This document shows positions 7,971 to 13,301 of a stretch of DNA of 13,301 nt, one piece after another. The position numbers and the translations under genes are program-made. Numbering within the stretch: the stretch's first letter is position 1; each line of letters opens with the position of its first letter. Source of the DNA: Paludibacter sp. (GTDB taxonomy: Bacteria; Bacteroidota; Bacteroidia; Bacteroidales; Paludibacteraceae); contig JAQTOL010000038.1 in assembly GCA_028748945.1 (NCBI GenBank), positions 1-13,301 on the forward strand. The letters run 5' to 3'. The notes beneath the pieces were generated by a model, which searched no databases, had not been told where the DNA came from, and saw only the letters and a list, made by a program, of their open reading frames with translations.

Positions 7971-8372
7971 TTAGCAACAAGAATCCGAAGATCCACTACC
8001 ACAACCACATGATGAAGCGGGTTTTGCCATTGAAAATGATTTGGGAACTTTCTTCACTGGAAGTTTGGAATGTTCCCACGCATCAATTCCTCCTTCGAGG
8101 CTAAAGATATTTTCAGGATTCCAACCATTATATATCAGGAACTGAGCAACTCTATAACTTCGGACTCCCAGATGACAAGCAATAACCAATTTTCGGTCTT
8201 TTGGAATATCCTGATAATTTTCATCAAACCGGCTATAGGATACATTTAGCACATTCTGTATATCAAATGCCTCTTGTTCCAATTCATACTTTTCTCTTAC
8301 ATCTATTAATAATGCGCCCGAATTGATATAAGCAAAAGCTGTCCCGGGACTTATTTCATTTATTTCTTCCAT
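7971..8372 (-). CDS. Rhodanese-like protein with a Cys-rich C-terminal tail, in the arsenic operon
   Basis: This is a single-domain rhodanese of 133 residues. The fold is seen in SGALLIDVREKYELEQ, the active-site loop ACHLGVRS (Cys66) and the closing NIFSLEGGIDAWEHSKLPV. The active-site Cys is present, so sulfur transfer is possible. After the domain ends near residue 107 comes a tail, SSCGCGSGSSDSCC, with Cys122, Cys124, Cys132 and Cys133. A glycine/serine-rich tail with CxC and CC pairs is a plausible soft-metal or As(III) site. It is the second gene of the operon, 16 bases after arsR. Its substrate is not known. Possible roles are As(III) sequestration, handing arsenic to Acr3 or ArsM, or sulfur transfer to arsenic. 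These are inference. Confidence 0.88.
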   Translation of the reverse strand: MEEINEISPGTAFAYINSGALLIDVREKYELEQEAFDIQNVLNVSYSRFDENYQDIPKDRKLVIACHLGVRSYRVAQFLIYNGWNPENIFSLEGGIDAWEHSKLPVKKVPKSFSMAKPASSCGCGSGSSDSCC

Positions 8373-8388
8373 GATTTCTAAAATTAAA

Positions 8389-8733
8389 TTATAAACATAC
8401 CGATTCTGTCGAACAGGAAATATTGGCAGATTTTATCGACTCAAAAAAATAGTCAAACTTTTCCAGATACTCTTCAATCGTTGATCCGCACAAGCAATAA
8501 TTTATTTTCAAACCGTCAATTTCTCCATGTATCAATCCCATATCACGCAATTCTTTTAAATGCTGCGAAACGGTAGTTCGACTCAAAGGCAATTGATCTG
8601 AAATATCACCCGAAATGCAGGTTTTAGTCTCAGCTAGATACTTCAAAATGGCTAATCTGGCAGGGTTAGAAATGACCTTCGCAAATTTAGCCAACTCTTG
8701 CAGCTCAATATCAAATACTTCTGTTTTTATCAT
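8389..8733 (-). CDS. arsR: ArsR-family arsenic-sensing repressor
   Basis: This winged-helix repressor is 114 residues from the ATG at 8731-8733. An in-frame ATG at 8766 would add 11 residues (MSYVCDIKHNV), but those bases form the promoter -10-like box and operator and lie upstream of the expected transcription start. I therefore use the inner ATG. The DNA-binding helix is LSRTTVSQHLKELRDMGLI at residues 50-68. In E. coli ArsR the sensor is CVCDL on the helix before this. Here only Cys39 is in that area (TKTCISGDI), and the other cysteines are Cys80 and Cys82 (YCLCG) and Cys107 and Cys113 near the C-terminus. As(III) may therefore be bound by a C-terminal set, as in AfArsR, though the exact ligands are inferred. 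It is the first gene of the operon and should repress it until As(III) binds. Confidence 0.93.
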   Translation of the reverse strand: MIKTEVFDIELQELAKFAKVISNPARLAILKYLAETKTCISGDISDQLPLSRTTVSQHLKELRDMGLIHGEIDGLKINYCLCGSTIEEYLEKFDYFFESIKSANISCSTESVCL

Positions 8734-8745
8734 AACGTTATGTTT

Positions 8746-8767
8746 TATGTCGCAAACATACGACATA
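8746..8767. promoter_or_regulatory. Probable ArsR operator: inverted repeat around the -7 box
   Basis: The arms TATGTCG (8746-8752) and CGACATA (8761-8767) are perfect 7-base inverted repeats separated by 8 bases. The spacer is precisely the promoter box TATGTTTG read on the minus strand. A bound ArsR dimer would block RNA polymerase directly. The repeat and its position are seen in the sequence; that ArsR binds it is inferred from position in front of arsR. Confidence 0.75.
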
Positions 8768-8783
8768 GTTTTGAGATGACAAA
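8753..8783 (-). promoter_or_regulatory. Promoter of the arsenic operon
   Basis: On the minus strand, TTTG (8780-8783) is followed by exactly 19 bases and then TATGTTTG (8753-8760). This matches the Bacteroidota primary sigma consensus TTTG-N19-TAnnTTTG. Transcription should start about 4-7 bases past the box, near 8746-8749, leaving a 5' leader of only about 13-16 bases before the arsR ATG at 8733. It is the only exact TAnnTTTG on either strand in this intergenic region. Confidence 0.8.
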
Positions 8784-9076
8784 ATTTTTAGTGATAAATT
8801 TTTATTACAAAGTACATCTTTGAGTTTTCCTGATACTTATATCAATACAATTTAAAATAGATTATCTATTTTAGATAACTAGTTATTATGTTGTTTTACT
8901 GTACTATATATAGCAAATGGTACTATAATAATACCCAAAAACTAAATTAATAATCAAACCGGATAATTCTCGTTTTATTTGTGTTATTTTGTGTGTTATT
9001 TAATCCCAAAAGAATAATTTCTAATTTATTTCAACTCCGATGTTATATTTTCTTCAATCAATCGTCATACTAGTAA
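8768..9076. other. Intergenic region between the divergent arsR and ECF sigma genes
   Basis: This AT-rich region of about 310 bases should carry the promoter for the sigma factor gene. I found no exact TAnnTTTG on the plus strand, which would fit a promoter read by the ECF sigma factor itself. It holds two perfect palindromes at 8853-8873 and 8875-8886 (listed separately). It also has a direct repeat of GTACTATA at 8901 and 8920, and of GTGTTATTT at 8981 and 8993. No open frame of interest was seen. Confidence 0.5.
8853..8886. repeat. Two adjacent perfect palindromes, operator-like
   Basis: TAAAATAGAT (8853-8862) and ATCTATTTTA (8864-8873) are a perfect 10-base inverted repeat around a single T. 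One base later comes the perfect 12-base palindrome ATAACTAGTTAT (8875-8886). They lie about 190 bases upstream of the sigma gene and about 70 bases behind the arsenic promoter. The shape is that of a binding site for a dimeric regulator. The AT content means part of this could be chance. Confidence 0.5.
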
Positions 9077-9577
9077 ATGAGTCAGGAACGATATAAGGCA
9101 GAGATATTGCCCATACGCGAAAAGCTTTTTCACATTGCACAACGGATACTTGTGGAGGAGCAGGAAGCTGAAGATGCCGTACAGGAAGTTCTTCTCAAGC
9201 TTTGGCGCATGCGTGACTCCTTAGACAAATATGACAGTACAACAGCATTTGCGACGACGGTTACAAAAAATCATTGTCTGGACAGGTTAAAAGTCAAAAA
9301 CCGGCAGGATTTGCTCGACGAATCATATTATGCCCGGGCCGGAAATGATAACCCGTACCTGCAACTGGAGCGAAAAAACACGGAAGAGGTTTTAAAGAAA
9401 ATAATTGAAAATCTTCCTGCTTTGCAACAAGCCATTATCAAAATGAAGGACATGGAAGAGTATGAAGTGGAAGAAATTGCAGAAATAACGGGAACAAATG
9501 TAGAAGCGGTAAGAGTAAATCTTTCGAGGGCAAGAAAAAAAGTTCGGGAAGAATACCTAAAATGGTCAAGCGTATGA
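9077..9577 (+). CDS. ECF-type RNA polymerase sigma factor
   Basis: This 166-residue sigma-70 family factor has regions 2 and 4 only. Region 2 covers about residues 10-78, with EAEDAVQEVLLKLW (2.2) and AFATTVTKNHCLDRLK (2.3/2.4). Region 4 covers about residues 113-160, with LPALQQAIIKMKDMEEYEVEEIAEITGTNVEAVRVNLSRARKKV as the helix-turn-helix (key segment EIAEITGTNVEAVRVNLSRA, split by helix). It directs RNA polymerase to an alternative promoter set. The stop overlaps the start of the next gene by four bases, the usual arrangement for an ECF sigma and its membrane-bound anti-sigma factor. Its regulon is likely to include the two envelope genes downstream. It is divergent from the arsenic operon, and nothing in the sequence ties it to arsenic. 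Confidence 0.93.
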   Translation: MSQERYKAEILPIREKLFHIAQRILVEEQEAEDAVQEVLLKLWRMRDSLDKYDSTTAFATTVTKNHCLDRLKVKNRQDLLDESYYARAGNDNPYLQLERKNTEEVLKKIIENLPALQQAIIKMKDMEEYEVEEIAEITGTNVEAVRVNLSRARKKVREEYLKWSSV

Positions 9578-10038
9578 AAATTAAAATGAAATATAAACTG
9601 AGCTTTAGTGAAGCTGACAAGCTGATAGAAAGGTATTACGAAGGATTGACAACCGGCGGGGAAGAAAAACGGCTGATGGATTTTCTCTCGCAATCAAACC
9701 TGCCAGACCGGTTTAAACCCGAACAGGCTATCTTCGGCTATTTCCATCAGAAAAAACAGAAACCTCATTTCAGCGTAAGATCTTACATCAGTTGGATAAG
9801 TGCTGCCGCTGTAATACTTTCTGTCGTGTTTGGATTACAATTTTTAGAGGCCGGAAACCGGGGGGATTATGCCTATATCGATGGAAAAAGAATAACGGAT
9901 ATACGGGAAGTGAAATCACAGGCGTTAGCTTCATTGAGTGATATTGATACCGGAACAAATGAAGTGGAAGAATCATTTAAAAATCTAAATAACAAAGATT
10001 TAATTAAAGATCAACTCAATGTATTTTCCGGACTATAG
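9574..10038 (+). CDS. Single-pass membrane protein, candidate anti-sigma factor
   Basis: This protein is 154 residues from the ATG at 9574, chosen because it forms an ATGA overlap with the sigma stop. Starts at 9562 and 9586 are in the same frame and remain possible. The N-terminal cytoplasmic part (about residues 9-65: ADKLIERYYEGLTTGGEEKRL, then FKPEQAIFGYF) resembles the short helical region of Bacteroidota anti-sigma-like proteins. There is no zinc-binding HxxxCxxC motif. One transmembrane helix lies at about residues 71-90, followed by a short periplasmic part of about 60 residues. Gene order and topology support an anti-sigma role, but this is inference. It does not look like the FecR type, which is larger. 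Confidence 0.75.
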   Translation: MKIKMKYKLSFSEADKLIERYYEGLTTGGEEKRLMDFLSQSNLPDRFKPEQAIFGYFHQKKQKPHFSVRSYISWISAAAVILSVVFGLQFLEAGNRGDYAYIDGKRITDIREVKSQALASLSDIDTGTNEVEESFKNLNNKDLIKDQLNVFSGL

Positions 10039-10099
10039 TAATAAAATTTAGCCTTGAAAAAAGGTAATAATCAGATGACAAGTAAAAAAAAATAATGTT

Positions 10100-10552
10100 A
10101 TGAGATCAATTAAAAAGTATTTAATCCTAACGCTTTTGGTTGTATTCGGAATTGTACCGGCTCTACAAGCGCAAAACGATTTGCAGATAAGCAGGGTTTT
10201 TGATCAATACGGCGAAAAAAAAGGAGTCGTAATGGTTGAACTCACCGACGAAATGCTGGAAGGTTACGACTTCTCCCTTTTCAAAAGTATAACCATCACA
10301 AACAATCCTCAGGCAGCCGACTTTATTCGGAATTGCCTGGTCAAAGATGAAGCAGGTGCAAAGAAAGTAAAACAGGTGGTTTCCAACGGAATTCCAACTT
10401 CCATTTATTTGCAACTTCCGCGAAAGAATGAACTATACCGGCTTATTTTGTTCAACGAATCCTTTAAACCCGAGCAAAAAATTACACTGATATATATCGA
10501 ATCGAAAAACGATTCGGAAGATGTTCTGAAATTGATATTAAAAAAGAAATAA
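10100..10552 (+). CDS. Small secreted protein downstream of the ECF sigma factor (possibly DUF6108-like)
   Basis: This 150-residue protein has a clear signal peptide: MRSIKKYLILTLLVVFGIVPALQA, with cleavage before QND. The mature part, about 125 residues, has no cysteine-rich or catalytic motif that I recognise. It has the pattern LQISRVFDQYGEKKGVVMVELTDEMLEGYDFSLFKSITI, then AADFIRNCLVKDEAGAKKVKQV (quoted in shorter parts: LFKSITITNN, FIRNCLVKDE). This recalls the Bacteroidales families annotated as DUF6108 and DUF4252, which are small secreted proteins next to ECF sigma genes. The exact family is uncertain. It is 61 bases after the membrane protein gene and 26 before the beta-barrel gene. 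A two-codon ATG-TTA-TGA frame at 10095 overlaps the start and may be trivial. Confidence 0.75.
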   Translation: MRSIKKYLILTLLVVFGIVPALQAQNDLQISRVFDQYGEKKGVVMVELTDEMLEGYDFSLFKSITITNNPQAADFIRNCLVKDEAGAKKVKQVVSNGIPTSIYLQLPRKNELYRLILFNESFKPEQKITLIYIESKNDSEDVLKLILKKK

Positions 10553-10578
10553 GTATAAACTATTAATAATTAAACAAA

Positions 10579-11499
10579 ATGAAAAAATACATTCCATTTC
10601 TATTGGGATTCTTTATCGGAGTTTTACCCATGCAGGCAGCTGAAGTATTTCAAAATGACACGACCATCCGGTTCAACAAAAAAGTCATTCAACTCGAAGA
10701 CAGTATCGGACAGATAAAAGTAAAAGTCTATGATAATGACGCAACACCTTTTAAACCGATTTACGAAGGCATTTTCAGCGACGGAAAAAGTTACGAAAAA
10801 TGGACGGTTATGGAAGCCATTGGCATTCAACTACCATTTTTAAACAAACCGAAAGAAAAACATCGACACAAATATTCAATGGATGCACATTGGGCAGGAA
10901 TTGGCTGGGGGTTTGCCAATATCTCCGATCAAAACTATAAACTGAACAACATCAACGGTGTGTCATTGAAATCGGAATCTTCAAACGAATTCTTTATTAA
11001 CCCTATTCAAAAAATTATGCCACTTTTCAGAAATAACCTGGGACTTACTTCCGGAATTGGTTTTGACTGGCATAATTATTTTCTGGATATGAATACTCAT
11101 TTAGTTGATGCAAATGGAATTACGACTCTTGAAAATGCTCCGGCGGGGACAACCTATGAATACAGTCGGCTCAGGACTTTCCACATTACAGTTCCTTTAT
11201 TACTGGAATGGCAACCGACATTTGGAAAAAATCATAAATTCTATATGGCTGCCGGTGTAATCGGAGGTGTGAATACCTTTGCTTCATACAGGGTCAAATA
11301 TAAAGATGTCAATGGGAATATGCTTGAAAATGTGGAAGGCAAGGGTTTGAATGTAGCTCCACTTTCACTCGATTATTTAGGGGAGATAGGATATGGATCC
11401 TGGACTATTTATACCAAATACTCGCCTTTCGGTATTTTTCAGTCGGCTAAAGGACCTGATGTCAGAGCAGTTTCGCTCGGTGCAAAATTAAATTTTTAA
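10579..11499 (+). CDS. Outer-membrane beta-barrel protein
   Basis: This 306-residue protein has a signal peptide (MKKYIPFLLGFFIGVLPMQA, cleavage near residue 20). A short N-terminal domain follows, with KVIQLEDSIGQIKVKVYDND and PIYEGIFSDGKSYEKWTV, a pattern common in Bacteroidales surface proteins. From about residue 98 the sequence alternates amphipathic strands and loops (AGIGWGFANI, LGLTSGIGFDW, HITVPLLLEWQP, FYMAAGVIGGV, WTIYTKYSPF). It ends in AVSLGAKLNF with a terminal Phe, typical of outer-membrane barrels. This is consistent with the PorT-like or 'OMP beta-barrel' families. It is probably the last gene of the ECF operon, ending before a strong hairpin. It may be the output of the sigma factor in envelope homeostasis, which is inference. 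Confidence 0.87.
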   Translation: MKKYIPFLLGFFIGVLPMQAAEVFQNDTTIRFNKKVIQLEDSIGQIKVKVYDNDATPFKPIYEGIFSDGKSYEKWTVMEAIGIQLPFLNKPKEKHRHKYSMDAHWAGIGWGFANISDQNYKLNNINGVSLKSESSNEFFINPIQKIMPLFRNNLGLTSGIGFDWHNYFLDMNTHLVDANGITTLENAPAGTTYEYSRLRTFHITVPLLLEWQPTFGKNHKFYMAAGVIGGVNTFASYRVKYKDVNGNMLENVEGKGLNVAPLSLDYLGEIGYGSWTIYTKYSPFGIFQSAKGPDVRAVSLGAKLNF

Positions 11500-11522
11500 T
11501 TTACAACTTTTCCTTTTCCCAT

Positions 11523-11558
11523 TAACTTTTCCAAAGTTTAAAAACTTTGGAAAAGTTA
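11523..11558. terminator. Bidirectional hairpin terminator between convergent genes
   Basis: TAACTTTTCCAAAGTTT (11523-11539) pairs perfectly with its reverse complement at 11542-11558, giving a 17-base stem with a two-base loop. It lies between the beta-barrel stop (11499) and the MgtC-family stop (11573), which converge here. No long T-run follows on either side, but the stem is long and the A/T-rich arms contribute U-rich RNA. A shared terminator is the simplest reading. Confidence 0.8.
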
Positions 11559-11572
11559 TGTGTTTTAAAATT

Positions 11573-12838
11573 CTACAAAAAGAAAGTAGAAACAATACTT
11601 ACAACTATCAAAGTTGCGAAACCCAATATAACTTTCTTTCGTATGGTTGAAGTTCCCAGAATCAGGGTATAAATCATTTTCACAAGGTTATTACTGGCGG
11701 TGGCAATAATCGTTGCATAAACGATGGTACTTAGTTGTAGATTTCCACCCACATGTTGGAACAGATTTAAAATATAGGGATCAATATCAGTCACACCTAC
11801 AATGAATGAGAGGATATTTACTCCCATATTGCCATAATTGACGACCACAAAATTGGTGAGGATGGCAAAAAAGCCAAACAACAATCCAAAAATAAGAGCT
11901 GTTTTGAATTCCAACGGATTTTGAGTATTATTTTCTTTCAAAGAATCTTCAGCAACCGTTTTGTGTTTAATATTTAAAACCAAAACAATGGCAATACTGG
12001 CAACCACGAAAACCAAAAAGTACGGTAATAAAACAAGGGCAACCTGCTGATTGAAAATCCAGGCCAGAATTAAAATCCGGATATACATCATGCCGGTTGC
12101 TCCAAAAATTCCCGAAACTATTTTCGCATCACTTTTTTCTTCCTTGCTTTTTCGGGCAAGAATAATAGTTGTGGCTGTACTGCTGTACAATCCGCCTAAA
12201 ATAGCCGACAAAATAATGCCGGAATCCGGGAAAACAAATTTTCGAAGTAAGTAACTGAAATAGGAAATCCCCGAAACAGCCACTATCGATAACCAAATTT
12301 GATACGGTGAAATACTGATTGTTTTTGAAAGTGATTCGTGAGGAAGTAATGGAAGAATTATTCCGGCTATAATAATAAACTTGGCAAGTAGCGTGAATTC
12401 ATTCCGGTCAAATTTTTTAGAGAAATTGAAAAGACTCTCTTTCATTTCCACCACTATCAGGATGGTTACAACAACCAGCATGACTAACCAAAGCGGCTGC
12501 AAATCAACCAAAGGGGTAAGGCAATAAGCAATTAAGGCAATTACAACAGAGGTAAAGCCCCATTTATTTTTCAGCTTTATTTTCAGGTAATAATAAATTC
12601 CCAGTAAAGCAGCAACAATCACCCCGCCACCGTAATACAATCCCAGCGAATCTGGCAAAACCGTGTAAAGAATAAAACCCAATATTCCTATAAGCGTGAT
12701 TGTCCGGTCGGTTCCAAAAAGCGATTCGGGTTCTAATTCAATATGAAGCCTTCTTTGCTCTAATCCAATAAGTAAGGAAAACAGTACAACCAATAAGAAG
12801 TTGATTAACTCTTTGGGTATTTGTGATAATATTTCCAT
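11573..12838 (-). CDS. MgtC/SapB-type and DUF4010 membrane protein
   Basis: This inner-membrane protein of 421 residues has about twelve hydrophobic helices. The N-terminal part (about residues 10-140) fits the MgtC/SapB domain: NFLLVVLFSLLIGLEQRR at 13-30, with the conserved IGLE(R/Q)xR motif, then TLIGILGFILYTVL. The C-terminal part (about residues 180-400) fits DUF4010, with GGLYSSTATTIILARKS and DIDPYILNL as conserved-looking blocks, and ATASNNLVKMIYTLILG near the end. Two-part proteins of this kind are widespread, and their substrate is not established. MgtC itself is linked to magnesium limitation and virulence in Salmonella, but that does not carry over here. The start at 12838 is supported by the promoter close upstream. 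Confidence 0.88.
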   Translation of the reverse strand: MEILSQIPKELINFLLVVLFSLLIGLEQRRLHIELEPESLFGTDRTITLIGILGFILYTVLPDSLGLYYGGGVIVAALLGIYYYLKIKLKNKWGFTSVVIALIAYCLTPLVDLQPLWLVMLVVVTILIVVEMKESLFNFSKKFDRNEFTLLAKFIIIAGIILPLLPHESLSKTISISPYQIWLSIVAVSGISYFSYLLRKFVFPDSGIILSAILGGLYSSTATTIILARKSKEEKSDAKIVSGIFGATGMMYIRILILAWIFNQQVALVLLPYFLVFVVASIAIVLVLNIKHKTVAEDSLKENNTQNPLEFKTALIFGLLFGFFAILTNFVVVNYGNMGVNILSFIVGVTDIDPYILNLFQHVGGNLQLSTIVYATIIATASNNLVKMIYTLILGTSTIRKKVILGFATLIVVSIVSTFFL

Positions 12839-12859
12839 GGCATCATCTTATTTTTGCAC

Positions 12860-12889
12860 CAAAGTTATGCAATTCTTCTTTAAAAACAA
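12860..12889 (-). promoter_or_regulatory. Promoter of the MgtC/DUF4010 gene
   Basis: On the minus strand, TTG (12887-12889) is followed by 19 bases and TAACTTTG (12860-12867), matching the Bacteroidota consensus TTG-N19-TAnnTTTG. The expected transcription start is near 12853-12856, leaving about 15-18 bases before the ATG at 12838. So this gene is transcribed separately from the DUF2798 gene behind it. Confidence 0.75.
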
Positions 12890-12930
12890 TGCTTTGTCTT
12901 TTTTTAAGGATTTTCCGGACAGCTCAATTC

Positions 12931-12987
12931 TTATAAATATTTATAAACCGGATAATAATCTTATTGAATATCGTCCGGTTTATAAAT
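12931..12987. repeat. Overlapping palindrome and inverted repeat, terminator- or operator-like
   Basis: TTATAAATATTTATAA (12931-12946) is a perfect 16-base palindrome. It overlaps the left arm of a second structure in which ATTTATAAACCGGA (12939-12952) pairs perfectly with its reverse complement at 12974-12987 across a 21-base loop. It lies directly after the DUF2798 stop (12996, minus strand) and about 40 bases upstream of the MgtC promoter. It could be a terminator for DUF2798 or a regulator site for the MgtC-type gene. The two structures cannot form fully at the same time. Confidence 0.55.
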
Positions 12988-12995
12988 TCCATTGT

Positions 12996-13223
12996 TTAAT
13001 CAACTATGTGTTTTGCAAGACTTTTTTTAATGGGCGGCATCGCAATCATAACCACCGGAAGAGCGACTATGTATGACAATACCCACGATTTCATCCACCT
13101 CACAACAAACCCGGTATGATAACCAAAGTTTGCCGACACACTTACAAATGTTACCACAAAAGTCATAACTAATACCATGAGTATTAAAACTACCTTCATT
13201 TCATGTTTTCTCCTGATTTTCAT
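12996..13223 (-). CDS. DUF2798-family small membrane protein
   Basis: This 75-residue protein has two predicted transmembrane helices (about residues 10-30 and 45-63). The pattern GFVVRWMKSWVLSYIVALPVVMIAMPPIKKSL matches DUF2798 proteins, which have a RWxxxWxxxxxxAxPxxxxxxPxxxxxv core (short parts here: RWMKSWVLSY, ALPVVMIAMPPIKK). DUF2798 has no assigned function. A second Met at residue 9 (13199) is a possible start. It begins 15 bases after the stop of the partial upstream gene, so the two probably share a transcript. Confidence 0.8.
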   Translation of the reverse strand: MKIRRKHEMKVVLILMVLVMTFVVTFVSVSANFGYHTGFVVRWMKSWVLSYIVALPVVMIAMPPIKKSLAKHIVD

Positions 13224-13238
13224 ACAAAATTCTGATTT

Positions 13239-13301
13239 TTATTTTTCAGACAACATTCGCAAAGCATCCGTGGCAGCGCTCATCACGCTTGAAGCTTTTA
13301 C
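13239..13301 (-). CDS. C-terminal end of an unidentified gene (partial)
   Basis: The minus-strand frame entering at the right edge reads VKASSVMSAATDALRMLSEK and then stops (TAA, 13239-13241). It is 15 bases upstream of DUF2798 on the same strand. The reading is too short to name the product. It is called coding because of its position, spacing and plausible helical C-terminal composition. Confidence 0.55.
   Translation of the reverse strand, partial: VKASSVMSAATDALRMLSEK

Noticed and set aside
8734..8766. Upstream in-frame start for arsR adding MSYVCDIKHNV
   Set aside because: These bases hold the -7 box and operator, and lie mostly upstream of the expected transcription start. ArsR proteins also normally begin near the inner Met.
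8981..9001. Direct repeat GTGTTATTT at 8981 and 8993 as an ECF promoter or regulator site
   Set aside because: Low-complexity T-rich sequence, no -7-like box in register, and nothing to tie it to the sigma factor.
12945..12956. 12-base word AAACCGGATAAT shared with 8956-8967
   Set aside because: A few shared 12-mers are expected by chance in about 13 kb, and the contexts are unrelated.
12801..13076. Plus-strand open frame across the DUF2798 3' end and MgtC promoter region
   Set aside because: It overlaps the MgtC-type start, its promoter, the inverted repeats and DUF2798 on the other strand, and resembles no known protein.
1..13301. Mobile element, phage, CRISPR, toxin-antitoxin or tRNA-linked insertion
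   Set aside because: No transposase, integrase, repeat-spacer pattern, tRNA cloverleaf or flanking direct repeats were seen. The arsenic operon could still have been acquired by transfer, but there is no sign of its borders here.

Overview
The window looks like a chromosomal segment from a member of the Bacteroidota, probably of the Bacteroidales/Marinilabiliales type. This is inferred from the low-GC sequence, the absence of clear Shine-Dalgarno sites, two promoters matching the Bacteroidota consensus (TTG/TTTG, 19 bp, TAnnTTTG), and Bacteroidota-style protein families: DUF2141, an ECF sigma / short membrane protein / outer-membrane barrel locus, and 'AQ'-type signal peptide ends. I saw no tRNA, rRNA, CRISPR array, transposase or integrase.

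Layout. (1) Bases 1-3079, plus strand: the 3' three quarters of an RND/MMPL-type exporter, a periplasmic LolA-like protein and a DUF2141 protein, probably one envelope lipid or lipophile transport operon. (2) Bases 3122-4261, minus strand: a cyclopropane-fatty-acyl-phospholipid synthase, convergent with the first block. (3) Bases 4522-8733, minus strand: a seven-gene arsenic resistance operon in the order arsR, rhodanese with a Cys-rich tail, two different arsenate reductases, arsM, an arsN2-like acetyltransferase and acr3. A promoter with a palindromic operator lies at 8746-8783. (4) Bases 8768-9076: a palindrome-rich intergenic region. (5) Bases 9077-11499, plus strand: an ECF sigma factor, a translationally coupled single-pass membrane protein (candidate anti-sigma factor), a small secreted protein and an outer-membrane beta-barrel. 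The block ends at a strong hairpin shared with the convergent gene that follows. (6) Bases 11573-12889, minus strand: an MgtC/DUF4010 membrane protein with its own promoter. (7) Bases 12996-13301, minus strand: a DUF2798 membrane protein and the last 20 codons of an upstream gene.

How the genes work together. In the arsenic operon, ArsR senses As(III) and controls the whole set. The two ArsC proteins reduce As(V) to As(III), Acr3 exports As(III), ArsM methylates As(III), and the ArsN2-like GNAT protein probably acetylates an arsenical. The role of the rhodanese is open; its tail suggests thiol or arsenic handling. The least described parts are the Cys-tailed rhodanese, the roughly 55-residue N-terminal extension on the ArsN2-like protein, the promoter nested inside the ArsR operator, and the palindromes upstream of the ECF sigma gene. 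I found no clear evidence of a wholly new system. The arsenic operon and the ECF locus are the most rewarding places to look.
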